Assembly (NCBI RefSeq): GCF_037477895.1
Contig: NZ_CP132744.1
Location: forward strand, 2,108,001-2,172,000
Direction of reading: 5' to 3'
Source of the DNA: Mycetohabitans endofungorum
GTDB lineage: Bacteria; Pseudomonadota; Gammaproteobacteria; Burkholderiales; Burkholderiaceae
DNA: 64,000 nucleotides
The first letter of the stretch is position 1. Every line of letters begins with the position of its first letter. The position numbers were made by a program, and so were the translations under genes. Shown piece by piece: positions 21,881 to 29,922 of the stretch. The notes below the pieces were generated by a model. The model did not search any database. It had not been told where the DNA came from and saw nothing but the letters and a program-made list of their open reading frames with translations.

Positions 21881-23116
21881 ATGAACGAGTTGGCTTCACA
21901 GCGCATGAATGATTATCGCACGCGGATTTTGAACTCCCCGGCCGAGGTCGACGCTTCGCAATGGAACACGCTACTCGCGCAGCAAGCGCGGCCCACGCCG
22001 TTCTTGCGGCACGAATTCCTCAACGCGTTGCAGGCCACGCGGTGCGCGATTGTGGAAACCGGCTGGTCCGCGCAGTTCATCACACTGTGGCGGGATGCCC
22101 ACGACGCAAACGGACGCGCGCGCGAAGTGCTCGCGGCGGCGGCACCGCTCTATATGAAGCAACACAGCTACGGCGAGTACGTGTTCGACTGGGCGTGGGC
22201 CGATGCATACCAGCGTCATGGATTACGCTACTACCCGAAGCTGCTATGCGCAGTACCCTTTACGCCGGTGCAGGGCACGCGGCTAATGGCGGAGGGTGAC
22301 GAATCACGCCGCCGCTTGGCCGCCACGCTTGTCTCGGTGGCTAAACACGCCAACGTGTCATCGTTGCACGTACTTTATCCGGAGCCCGGAGACGCCGAAC
22401 TACTCGTAGAGGCGGGGATGCTGCTGCGCGAAGGCATGCAGTTCCATTGGCTGAACCGCGGGTATCGTCATTTCGAGGACTTTTTATCCACGCTCGAACA
22501 CAAGAAACGCAAGAACATCCGCGCCGAACGACGCAAAGTGCGTAACGCCGGTGTCACGCTACGCCGCGTGCCAGGCGAAGCCATCACCGCAAAGGAATGG
22601 GCGTTTTTCTCGCGCTGCTACCGTCAGACTTATCGCGAACATCATTCGAGCCCCTACCTGAACCTGGATTTTTTCCGAATGATCGGCGCAACCATGCCGG
22701 AAAACCTGTTGCTCGTGATCGCCGAGCGCGCCGGTGCGCCGATTGCCAGTTCGCTGCTTGTCTACGAACGCAACGCATTACCATTGCGGGGACAAGGCAA
22801 AGGTGTGTTGTATGGACGTTACTGGGGGGCGCTTGAACATGTCCCATGTCTGCACTTCGAGACCGCGTACTATCAGCCGCTAGAGTTTTGCATCGAGGCG
22901 GGCGTCGCCGCATTCGAGGGCGGCGCGCAAGGGGAGCACAAAATGGCTCGTGGCTTCCTGCCCACTCTAACCCACTCGACGCATTGGCTCGCCCACCCGG
23001 CTTTCGCGGATGCGGTCGCACGCTTTCTCGACAGCGAGGCCGGCGGCATCCACCGTTATATGGACGAGTTGCGCGAACACGATCCTTTTCGGTGCAGTGC
23101 TCAAGCGGCATGCTGA
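21881..23116 (+). CDS. GNAT-like family protein (DUF482/peptidogalycan biosynthesis type)
   Basis: A 411-residue cytosolic protein with the two-GNAT fold of the DUF482 family, related to FemXAB aminoacyl transferases. Recognisable segments are PTPFLRHEFLNALQ near the start, VFDWAWADAYQRHGLRYYPK, HKKRKNIRAERRKV and FEGGAQGEHKMARGFLP. Annotated relatives are often called peptidogalycan biosynthesis proteins without biochemical proof. The ATG at 21881 is chosen because GGAAG precedes it; a second ATG lies at 21905. It is divergent from nadE and separated by one base from the GIY-YIG gene, implying coupled translation. Confidence 0.88.
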   Translation: MNELASQRMNDYRTRILNSPAEVDASQWNTLLAQQARPTPFLRHEFLNALQATRCAIVETGWSAQFITLWRDAHDANGRAREVLAAAAPLYMKQHSYGEYVFDWAWADAYQRHGLRYYPKLLCAVPFTPVQGTRLMAEGDESRRRLAATLVSVAKHANVSSLHVLYPEPGDAELLVEAGMLLREGMQFHWLNRGYRHFEDFLSTLEHKKRKNIRAERRKVRNAGVTLRRVPGEAITAKEWAFFSRCYRQTYREHHSSPYLNLDFFRMIGATMPENLLLVIAERAGAPIASSLLVYERNALPLRGQGKGVLYGRYWGALEHVPCLHFETAYYQPLEFCIEAGVAAFEGGAQGEHKMARGFLPTLTHSTHWLAHPAFADAVARFLDSEAGGIHRYMDELREHDPFRCSAQAAC

Positions 23117-23117
23117 C

Positions 23118-23444
23118 ATGGCCTGGCACCTATACTTGATTGAATGCGCGAACGGCAGCATTTACACCGGCATTGCCGTTAATGTACAGGCCCGCTACGC
23201 CAAGCATGTCGACGGCACTGGCGCACGTTACACGCGTGCGCACAAACCAGTGCGACTACTAGCCACGTTCATAATGGCCGACCGCTCAACGGCGTGTCGG
23301 ACCGAATACCGGGTGAAGCGATTACCTGCACACGAGAAACGCGCGCTTGCGCAAGGGCTGCGCGCGCTGCCCGACACGTCATCTGACTCACACGCCTGCC
23401 CTCAAAGAAAGAGGACGCACCATACAGCGCAAAATCGACAATAA
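23118..23444 (+). CDS. GIY-YIG nuclease superfamily protein
   Basis: A 108-residue single-domain GIY-YIG (UPF0213/YhbQ-like) protein. The motif pair appears as LYLIECANGSIYTGIAVNV, where IYTG stands for YIG, with the conserved Arg in QARYAKH and the catalytic Glu likely in CRTEYRVKRLP. Stand-alone members are presumed DNA nucleases of uncertain cellular role. The C-terminal 25 residues (THHTAQNRQ end) are longer than usual and overlap the small ORF that follows. It starts one base after the previous stop. Confidence 0.9.
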   Translation: MAWHLYLIECANGSIYTGIAVNVQARYAKHVDGTGARYTRAHKPVRLLATFIMADRSTACRTEYRVKRLPAHEKRALAQGLRALPDTSSDSHACPQRKRTHHTAQNRQ

Positions 23445-23574
23445 GATCACCGAGCATCTCTCCAAGGCGAGCCTGGATGCGGCGAAACTGGTGGCCCAAG
23501 GCGCAGCCCTCCTCGAGCCAGAGGATAAGGACAATCCGTCTTTGCAGATGCCAGGAGCGTATCGGCAACGCTGA
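23422..23574 (+). CDS. Small ORF with an apparent ATA start
   Basis: A 50-codon frame encoding IQRKIDNKITEHLSKASL, then AAKLVAQGAALLEPEDKDNP and a PGAYRQR end. The composition is typical of a real small protein: an amphipathic helix and then an acidic turn. AGAGGA sits 7-9 bases upstream of the first codon, where ATG is expected but ATA is read. Either ATA is used as a rare start, the ATG has mutated and the gene is dead, or translation enters from 23347 in the same frame. It overlaps the tail of the GIY-YIG gene by 23 bp. The family is not recognised. Confidence 0.45.
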   Translation: MQRKIDNKITEHLSKASLDAAKLVAQGAALLEPEDKDNPSLQMPGAYRQR

Positions 23575-23790
23575 GCGTGCCGTCGATCCTCCTCACTGAT
23601 CAACCTATTTTTAACGCAGACATCCGCGCCGGGTTCGCCGTTTCGAGTTGAATGGGGCCCGGTGCGTTGGCCGGACAAATTAAGCGCCCTGCGCTACATC
23701 CGACAGCGATTGTTTGCGCAAATAAGACAGTGAATTCACAATATTGATCTTTATCCGCATCGGTCTGTGGCGTAACGTCTGTGCTGGAGA

Positions 23791-24273
23791 ATGCACGGAA
23801 CAATTGCCATGACTGCCTTTGCAAAACGCGCGGATCCTTGGCGGCAAACCGTCCGCTGTCTCGGCACACGGGTGCGCAAAACTGCCGCAGATTGCCATGT
23901 TGCTGCCCCTTTTCCGTCAAAGACGGCTCGCCGTGCTCGTTTGACTCAGCGCAGCAAAGAGACCACTGTGGTATCACTAGACCGGCAACATGCCGACATG
24001 GCCGCGGGCAAACCGACCATTCGCATTCTTGACCGGCCTAGCAGCGTGACCGCGATTGTGTACTGGTCCGATGCGGCAACCTGTCATTATGGTTATCAGG
24101 GTTGGCGGCTGGCGGGAGCGGAAAAGGACGGCCAATGCGCGCTGAGCGGCCAGCCGGTACGGCGCGGTGATCTCGTGTACCGACCGGCGCAACGCGAGCC
24201 GAGCCCCCGCAACGTCGACGCAATGATCCTGGCTAGCGCGATGCCGGAAACGGTCGAAGCCGAGGCTGCCTAA
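23791..24273 (+). CDS. DUF3331 domain-containing protein
   Basis: A 160-residue hypothetical protein that I recognise as DUF3331-like, a family largely confined to Burkholderia and relatives with no assigned function. The diagnostic part is the C-terminal half: KPTIRILDRPSSVTAIVYWS, ATCHYGYQGWRLA, GQCALSGQPVRRGDLVYRP and NVDAMILASAMPE. The Cys-x(n)-Cys pair (TCHYG and QCALSG) suggests a small metal or redox site. The start is uncertain: the ATG at 23791 has GGAG directly before it, whereas the ATG at 23809 has better spacing to a GGAA. It stands alone, convergent with ppa. Confidence 0.75.
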   Translation: MHGTIAMTAFAKRADPWRQTVRCLGTRVRKTAADCHVAAPFPSKTARRARLTQRSKETTVVSLDRQHADMAAGKPTIRILDRPSSVTAIVYWSDAATCHYGYQGWRLAGAEKDGQCALSGQPVRRGDLVYRPAQREPSPRNVDAMILASAMPETVEAEAA

Positions 24274-24422
24274 GCAGATCAGATCGGTCCCGCCGGACGG
24301 CGCGGTCGCAGAAGCCCTACGCGAACGCGTTACGCCCGCCCAAAATCCGCCGAGTCGGTCCGACCGCGGCGGGTTGTCGTCGCCAGGCGAGCCGGCCAGC
24401 GCACGCCGGTACGGCGCGTCGT

Positions 24423-24953
24423 TTATGGCTTATTGAAGTTCGCGACGCCGTTGGTAATCTCCTTGTGCGCGGCCTCGATACCTTCCCAGCCTTCGACCTT
24501 GACCCACTTGCCCTTCTCGAGCGCCTTGTACTGCTCAAAGAAATGCTTGATCTGGTCCTTCAGATAAGCCGGCACGTCGTCGGCCGATTTCAGGTGCGCA
24601 GTCATCGGGCAGATCTTGTCAGCCGGCACCGCAATCAGCTTCGCATCCTGGCCGGATTCGTCCGTCATGTTCAGCATGCCCAACGCGCGGCAGCGCACGA
24701 CTGAACCCGCCAGCAGTGGGAATGGTGTGATCACCAACACATCGACCGGATCGCCATCGCCGGCAAGCGTTTGCGGGATGAACCCGTAGTTGGCCGGATA
24801 GCGCATGCCGGTGCCGATGAAACGATCTACGACGAGCAGGCCCAGCTCCTTGTCCGCCTCGTACTTGACCGGGTCGCTTTGCGCCGGAATTTCAATGATG
24901 ACGTTGAAATCGTGCGGCAGGTCCTTGCCTGGCGGGACGTGATCGAAGCTCAT
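24423..24953 (-). CDS. ppa: Inorganic pyrophosphatase
   Basis: Ppa hydrolyses pyrophosphate, pulling biosynthetic reactions forward. The 176-residue family I enzyme starts [20 protein letters not shown] and carries the signature [15 protein letters not shown] with metal-binding Asp residues, KYEADKELG and the [15 protein letters not shown] block. The length is that of the hexameric bacterial form. It stands alone on the minus strand with 298 bp of upstream sequence that includes two copies of GCATACTGCCATCGC (25086-25100, 25108-25122). Confidence 0.97.
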   Translation of the reverse strand: MSFDHVPPGKDLPHDFNVIIEIPAQSDPVKYEADKELGLLVVDRFIGTGMRYPANYGFIPQTLAGDGDPVDVLVITPFPLLAGSVVRCRALGMLNMTDESGQDAKLIAVPADKICPMTAHLKSADDVPAYLKDQIKHFFEQYKALEKGKWVKVEGWEGIEAAHKEITNGVANFNKP

Positions 24954-25251
24954 GTCGAATTTCCTGGTAACGATAGAACAAACGGTGGAAGCGAAAACCC
25001 GATTATATCAACCGACCTGCTGCGATCGCGTAAGGAGCTCACGCTAGTGGGCGCGGCGGCACAGGACAGCCGTCGCCGGCGCCACGCATACTGCCATCGC
25101 CAACCAAGCATACTGCCATCGCTAGCGAGTCAACATGGCGGGCGTGCCAGCAACTGAATGCGGCTGCCGTCAACAGGCGAATACGGACGTCCCTGGCAAC
25201 CCGTGCATACGATCCGCCAACGGCCGAATCCGACCGTCGTCGCGGCGCCAG

Positions 25252-26445
25252 CTAGACGACATTCATCGCCATGGCGCTGGCGCGGTAGTGCTCAGCGGCC
25301 TGCTGCGCGTTGCCCAACTGCTCATGCAGGCGTGCGAGCGTCCGGTGCGCTCGGATTTTCAGCGGTTCGTTGTCCGCGGCGAGCTTGAGCGCCTGCTCGA
25401 GGAATGCTTGTGCCTTGCCCCACAGCTTTTGCTGCAGGCACAAACGTCCCAGCGTAAAGGACAGGTCGGGATCCTCTTGGCGCTCCTTCTGCCAGGCTTC
25501 TGCACGCTGGATCAACGGCAACGGATCGTCGTCCGCGCAGTCGGCGTAGCGGCGCAGCAGCCTAGGATCCCAGTGATGCGCGAGCGCCTCCTCGACGATC
25601 CTGCGCGCATCGGCCGGGCGGTTCAGCTCGATCAGCAATTCTGCGGCCAAATCCGCGATGCGGGGCGACTGGCGCTCGGCGGCACTCAGCGATTGCCATA
25701 GTTGCAGCAGCGCATCGGGGTTGTGACGCTGATCGCGCAGCAGATGCTCAGCGGCGAGTTGCTTCAGGTGCACCGACACCGCCGGGTGGATCGCCTCGCG
25801 CTTTTCCAGGGTTTTCACCAGTTTGAGCACTTCCGCCCAGTTCTTCAGCTGCTGCTGCGCACGCAACGCGATTTGCAACGCATGGATGCGCCGTCCACCC
25901 TGTGCACGCATCTCGGTCAATGCCGCCAACGCCCCGTCGGCATCACGCGCATCCGCGCGCAATTCGGCGCTGGCCATCAACCTCGCCTCTTGCCAATCGT
26001 TGCCACTCACCTGCACCAGCCATTCATCGCGACGTGCAAATTCGCGCATGCGATGTGCGGCGGCTGCACCGATCAGGCCAGCCGGCGCCTTGTTTGCGTC
26101 AAATGCACTGGCCTCGCGTGCGGCTTTCTCCGCACGAGAAAAACGACCCGCGTACAAGCTGCCGATCGCCTCACGCAGCGCCTGGTGCGCATTGGCAAGC
26201 CGCACGCGTGCCCGGTACGCCGCGACCCGTTCGGGCATTCTCAGCACCGCGCGGATCGAGCGCACGACGATATAGAACACGATGAACGACACGACCAGCG
26301 CCGCCACGAACAGGTTCAGTGAGATATCGATCCGATAGGGCGCCCAGACGATCAGCACCTGCCCCGCGCCGTGCGTGCCGACGATCGCCAGCAGCACGGC
26401 GGTCGCAAACAGCACCATCAGCCACAAGATTGCTCGAATTGCCAT
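25252..26445 (-). CDS. hemY: Heme biosynthesis protein HemY
   Basis: HemY is an inner-membrane TPR protein of the gamma/beta type, distinct from protoporphyrinogen oxidase, encoded at the end of hemC-hemD-hemX-hemY operons and thought to scaffold late heme synthesis. The 397-residue sequence has two N-terminal membrane segments (ILWLMVLFATAVLLAIVG and FVAALVVSFIVFYIVVRSI) followed by about 300 residues of TPR-like helices, ending with FTLGRLCLQQKLWGKAQAFL. It starts 3 bp after the hemDX stop, so it is the third gene of the leftward heme operon. Confidence 0.93.
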   Translation of the reverse strand: MAIRAILWLMVLFATAVLLAIVGTHGAGQVLIVWAPYRIDISLNLFVAALVVSFIVFYIVVRSIRAVLRMPERVAAYRARVRLANAHQALREAIGSLYAGRFSRAEKAAREASAFDANKAPAGLIGAAAAHRMREFARRDEWLVQVSGNDWQEARLMASAELRADARDADGALAALTEMRAQGGRRIHALQIALRAQQQLKNWAEVLKLVKTLEKREAIHPAVSVHLKQLAAEHLLRDQRHNPDALLQLWQSLSAAERQSPRIADLAAELLIELNRPADARRIVEEALAHHWDPRLLRRYADCADDDPLPLIQRAEAWQKERQEDPDLSFTLGRLCLQQKLWGKAQAFLEQALKLAADNEPLKIRAHRTLARLHEQLGNAQQAAEHYRASAMAMNVV

Positions 26446-26448
26446 CGT

Positions 26449-28806
26449 TCAGCCTCGGCTCTTGTTCTGATGGATTGCATTCAGGCTCGCATCCAGGTTC
26501 GGCAGCTCGATGTGCGCCGCACCTTTTCGTACCTGATCGAGCGACTCATGCGCGTTGCGCGTGGCCTGGGCCGACGGATCAAAGTACCGCGCGAGCGCCT
26601 GCTGCGCGGCCTGCAAGTCCGCATTTGTCAGCTTCTCGTCGCGCGAGAGCAGCGCGATGCGCGCAGACAGCAGCCGCAGCTTTACATTCTCACGCAACAG
26701 ATAGCCCTGGTCTGGTGCGACCAGCATCGCGTCCGCGTTGTCGATGCGGCGCACCTGCACGAGACCGGTCAGTTGTGCCATCACCCCGGCCGAGAATGTA
26801 TGCCACCATGCCTTCCAGCGCGGCTCGCCATGGGCGGCGGCCTCCTTCGCCACGTCCGCCGGCGTGCCAGCACGCGGCTTGAGCGGCGCAGCCGGCGCCT
26901 CGCCGGCCAACGGCAGGGTATCAACCTGCGCGATCACGTCGTCAAGCTTGATGGCGAGTCCCGCCAGGTCGGCGCTGGGCGCAGCCTTCAGCTTATCGAT
27001 GTCCTGCGCGATCGCCTTGCGCACCGCGATGACTTGCGCACCTGTCAATGCCGCGAGCCGCGTGTCCGCGCTTTGCAACGCGAACAACGCCAAGCCGACA
27101 TTGCCAGTTAATTGCAGTTGCTGGCTGGCAGACGAGATTGTCTGCTCGACTTCGGCCAGGGTCCAATCGTCGCGGTCCTTTGCCAAATCCTGCAACGACG
27201 CCTGCAGGGTCTGATGCTGCGTCTGCACGTCACCGACCTGGCCGGCGAGTTGGGCCAGCTGCGAATCGAGTTGGCGTACCGCGCTCGCGGCCTCGTTGGC
27301 CTTGAGCAGGGTGTCGCGACTTTGCATGTCGCTCGCCTGCTGGCGCACGGCAAGTTGCTGCTGCAGCCGCTCGATCTTGCGTTCGAGCACGTAGCCGCCC
27401 GCGCCCGCGCCTGCCAGCACCACCACCGCGACGATCCAGGCGAGCACCGTGCTGGCTGAGCGACGGCGACGCTTCGATTCGTACGGAGGGGAAGATGCAG
27501 CCGGTGGGACGTTGGCCGCGGCAGGGCGCGCCGGTTGCGCCGCGTGTGGGGCCACACCCGGTGCTGGCTGGGAATCTTTAGAATCTGTCATGCGTGATTG
27601 AGCCGATTGCGATTGAGTCTTCGAGAAGGACGCTGCTTGAGTGATCGGTGAAAACACCGCTCGCAATGCGCTGACGATCGCCTGATCGCCTGCGCCGGAC
27701 ACGGTAATCGTATCAAAACCCGCTTTGCGCGCCGTTTCGCCGATGCGCGGATGCGGTGTGACAATCGGTGCGCGCTTGAGCGCGACAATCTCGTCGCGAT
27801 TCAGATGCTCGCGCGCTAACTCTTCCAGGTTGCGCACGCCTTCCGAACTAGTCAATACCCAGGCGTGCGGTTGGTCAGCGAGCAGCGCGTGCACGCGCTG
27901 CCACGCATCAAAGCTCGGCTCGGGCAGCCGTCGCTGGTACGCACCGAGCGTCTGGACGATCGCGCCATGCGCACGCAGCGTATCAGCAAGCAACTCACGG
28001 CCGCCGTCGCCGCGCACCAGCAACACATGCCGCCCTTGTAGCGCAGTGAGCCCGTGCGGCGCAAAGGCCGTGGCGAGCGCGCCGATCAACGCCTCGGAAT
28101 CGTAGCGCGGCGCATCCCCGCTCGCATACGAATCGGACGAGACCTGCGCCGCCGGGGTATCGTCGAGCCGCGGCGGCTCGCCAGTATGGGAAGCGCCCGC
28201 GCCGCCGTCCTTGCCGCCATCGTGCACCGGCGCCTGCAGCGCGACGCGCACCGCATCGCCGGGCGCGATGATCCGATGCGTGTGTGGCTGCACGCCATGG
28301 CGCGCCAACGCCCGCACCGTGCCCGGACCCACGCCAGCGACCGGCACCGTGGTCGGCCACAAGAAAGCGAGCGGCGGCACGGCGGCGGCCGACGGATGCG
28401 CCGACGACGTATCCATTGACGACACATCCGTTGACGACGTATCAGCCGACAATGCATCCGCGGGCGGTACGTCCACCGGGGATGCGCTTTCTGGCGATGC
28501 CTTCGGCCGAGCCGCAGCGAGCGCCGCGAATGCGCGATCCACCGCATTCGGCGACACAAATACCGCCAGCGCATAACGCTCGAGGTCGAGCAACCCGTCG
28601 ACCAGCGGCGCATTGTCCGTCGCGTCGGCAATATCGATCAGCGGAAACTCGAAGCCTTCGAATCCAGCCGCGGCAAGCGCGGTCAGCAGCTCAGCGCTCT
28701 GTCCCGCTGGGCGCGTGATCACCACGGTCGGACGTGCCTCGACAGGAGCGCCGGCCTCGCCCGCGGCCGCCGACTGCGACGTAGAAGGAAGCGACGTCTG
28801 CGTCAC
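26449..28806 (-). CDS. hemDX: Fused uroporphyrinogen-III synthase HemD / membrane protein HemX
   Basis: HemD closes hydroxymethylbilane to uroporphyrinogen III; HemX is a membrane-anchored coiled-coil protein of uncertain role. One 785-residue frame covers both. HemD spans about 1-385 (PTVVITRPAGQSAELLTALA, AVFVSPNAVDRAFAAL, HAWVLTSSEGVRNLEELARE) and HemX about 406-785 with a membrane helix (STVLAWIVAVVVLAGAGAGG) and a Gln-rich coiled coil. The GTG at 28806 is the start, behind GGGAGGAGG and 17 bp after hemC. HemD carries two low-complexity insertions (about 100-140 and 190-235), the first a pentapeptide repeat. The Met at 406 could restart HemX alone. HemD-HemX fusion is common in Burkholderia. 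Confidence 0.9.
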   Translation of the reverse strand: MTQTSLPSTSQSAAAGEAGAPVEARPTVVITRPAGQSAELLTALAAAGFEGFEFPLIDIADATDNAPLVDGLLDLERYALAVFVSPNAVDRAFAALAAARPKASPESASPVDVPPADALSADTSSTDVSSMDTSSAHPSAAAVPPLAFLWPTTVPVAGVGPGTVRALARHGVQPHTHRIIAPGDAVRVALQAPVHDGGKDGGAGASHTGEPPRLDDTPAAQVSSDSYASGDAPRYDSEALIGALATAFAPHGLTALQGRHVLLVRGDGGRELLADTLRAHGAIVQTLGAYQRRLPEPSFDAWQRVHALLADQPHAWVLTSSEGVRNLEELAREHLNRDEIVALKRAPIVTPHPRIGETARKAGFDTITVSGAGDQAIVSALRAVFSPITQAASFSKTQSQSAQSRMTDSKDSQPAPGVAPHAAQPARPAAANVPPAASSPPYESKRRRRSASTVLAWIVAVVVLAGAGAGGYVLERKIERLQQQLAVRQQASDMQSRDTLLKANEAASAVRQLDSQLAQLAGQVGDVQTQHQTLQASLQDLAKDRDDWTLAEVEQTISSASQQLQLTGNVGLALFALQSADTRLAALTGAQVIAVRKAIAQDIDKLKAAPSADLAGLAIKLDDVIAQVDTLPLAGEAPAAPLKPRAGTPADVAKEAAAHGEPRWKAWWHTFSAGVMAQLTGLVQVRRIDNADAMLVAPDQGYLLRENVKLRLLSARIALLSRDEKLTNADLQAAQQALARYFDPSAQATRNAHESLDQVRKGAAHIELPNLDASLNAIHQNKSRG
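28403..28462. repeat. Coding minisatellite, four 15-bp units inside hemD
   Basis: Four consecutive 15-bp units (28403-28417, 28418-28432, 28433-28447, 28448-28462) starting GACGACGTATCC or variants. On the hemDX strand they encode the pentapeptides DTSST, DVSSM, DTSSA and relatives within residues about 115-135 of HemD. The unit is a multiple of three, so copy-number change keeps the frame. Confidence 0.85.
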
Positions 28807-28822
28807 GATTGGCCTCCTCCCA

Positions 28823-29791
28823 TCACGCGGTTCCGCCGCGCGACGCGTCAAGCAGTTGCTGCACGATCTGCATCGCGCCCTGCGCTTGCAACTGCTGTAC
28901 CACGTGCAGGCCGAGTGCCAGCGCACCGGCCGTATCCGTCGGCGCCGCGCTGCCATGCGCGGCCAGCACACGGCTGCCGTCGGGCGTGGCGACCGACGCC
29001 CGCAGTTGCAGCACGTCGCCCTGCCACTGCGCATACGCGGCGAGCGGCACCTCGCAGCTGCCGCCGAGCGCGCGCGATACGGCCCGCTCGGCCTCCACGG
29101 CCAGCGCCGTGCGCATGTCGCGCAATGGCGCGAGCCACTGGTGCAGATCGGCGCGTGAGGCACGGATTTCGATGCCGAGCGCCCCCTGCCCGGGCGCCGG
29201 CAGGCTATCAGCGGGGTCCAGCAGCGTGCGGATCCGCGCTGCGAGGCCAAGCCGCTTGAGCCCGGCGGCCGCGAGGATGATCGCCGCGTAGTCGCCGCGG
29301 TCGAGCTTGGCCAGCCGGGTGTCCAGATTGCCGCGCAGCGGCTTGATCACCAGATGCGGATAGCGGCTGCGCAACATCGCCTCGCGGCGCAGGCTCGATG
29401 TCCCTACCACAGCGCCTGCCGGCAATTGCGCCAACGAGGTAAATTGCGACGACACGAACGCATCACGCGGGTCTTCCCGTGTGAGGACAACCGGCAGCGC
29501 AAAGCCATCGGGCAGCGTCATCGGTACGTCCTTGAGCGAGTGAACCGCCAGGTCCGCGCGGCCATCCGCCAGTGCATTCTCCAATTCCTTGACGAACAAT
29601 CCCTTGCCGCCCACCTTAGACAGCGCGCGATCCAAAATTTGATCGCCACGGGTGGTCATACCGAGGATCTTCACGTCGCAAGACGGATATAATTTGTGCA
29701 GCGCACGGCCCACATGCTCGGCTTGCCACAGCGCAAGCCGGCTCTCACGCGAGGCGATCACCAGCGTCGCGGGCGGTATCGCGCATTGCAT
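28823..29791 (-). CDS. hemC: Hydroxymethylbilane synthase (porphobilinogen deaminase)
   Basis: HemC polymerises four porphobilinogens into hydroxymethylbilane. The 322-residue protein, from the ATG at 29791, has [19 protein letters not shown], the [20 protein letters not shown] block, the substrate-binding [15 protein letters not shown], and the dipyrromethane-cofactor Cys in [13 protein letters not shown]. The frame is open to an ATG at 29866, but those 25 residues are not family-like. First gene of hemC-hemDX-hemY, divergent from ppc with 131 bp between the starts. The ribosome site is weak. Confidence 0.96.
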   Translation of the reverse strand: MQCAIPPATLVIASRESRLALWQAEHVGRALHKLYPSCDVKILGMTTRGDQILDRALSKVGGKGLFVKELENALADGRADLAVHSLKDVPMTLPDGFALPVVLTREDPRDAFVSSQFTSLAQLPAGAVVGTSSLRREAMLRSRYPHLVIKPLRGNLDTRLAKLDRGDYAAIILAAAGLKRLGLAARIRTLLDPADSLPAPGQGALGIEIRASRADLHQWLAPLRDMRTALAVEAERAVSRALGGSCEVPLAAYAQWQGDVLQLRASVATPDGSRVLAAHGSAAPTDTAGALALGLHVVQQLQAQGAMQIVQQLLDASRGGTA

Positions 29792-29922
29792 CTCGAGACT
29801 CAAGTCGACCTCGTACCCAATCGGGATGTGATAACGAATCAAATGGTAGCACGCACCCTTCGGCATCCCGATACTACGCGCGGATGCCGGAACCCTTCAA
29901 TCGCCAGTTTGGGGAATTGCTT

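Noticed and set aside
28809..29250. Frame extending hemDX upstream across hemC
   Set aside because: The upstream part is Cys/Arg-rich shadow of hemC. The GTG at 28806 with a strong ribosome site begins the HemD homology.
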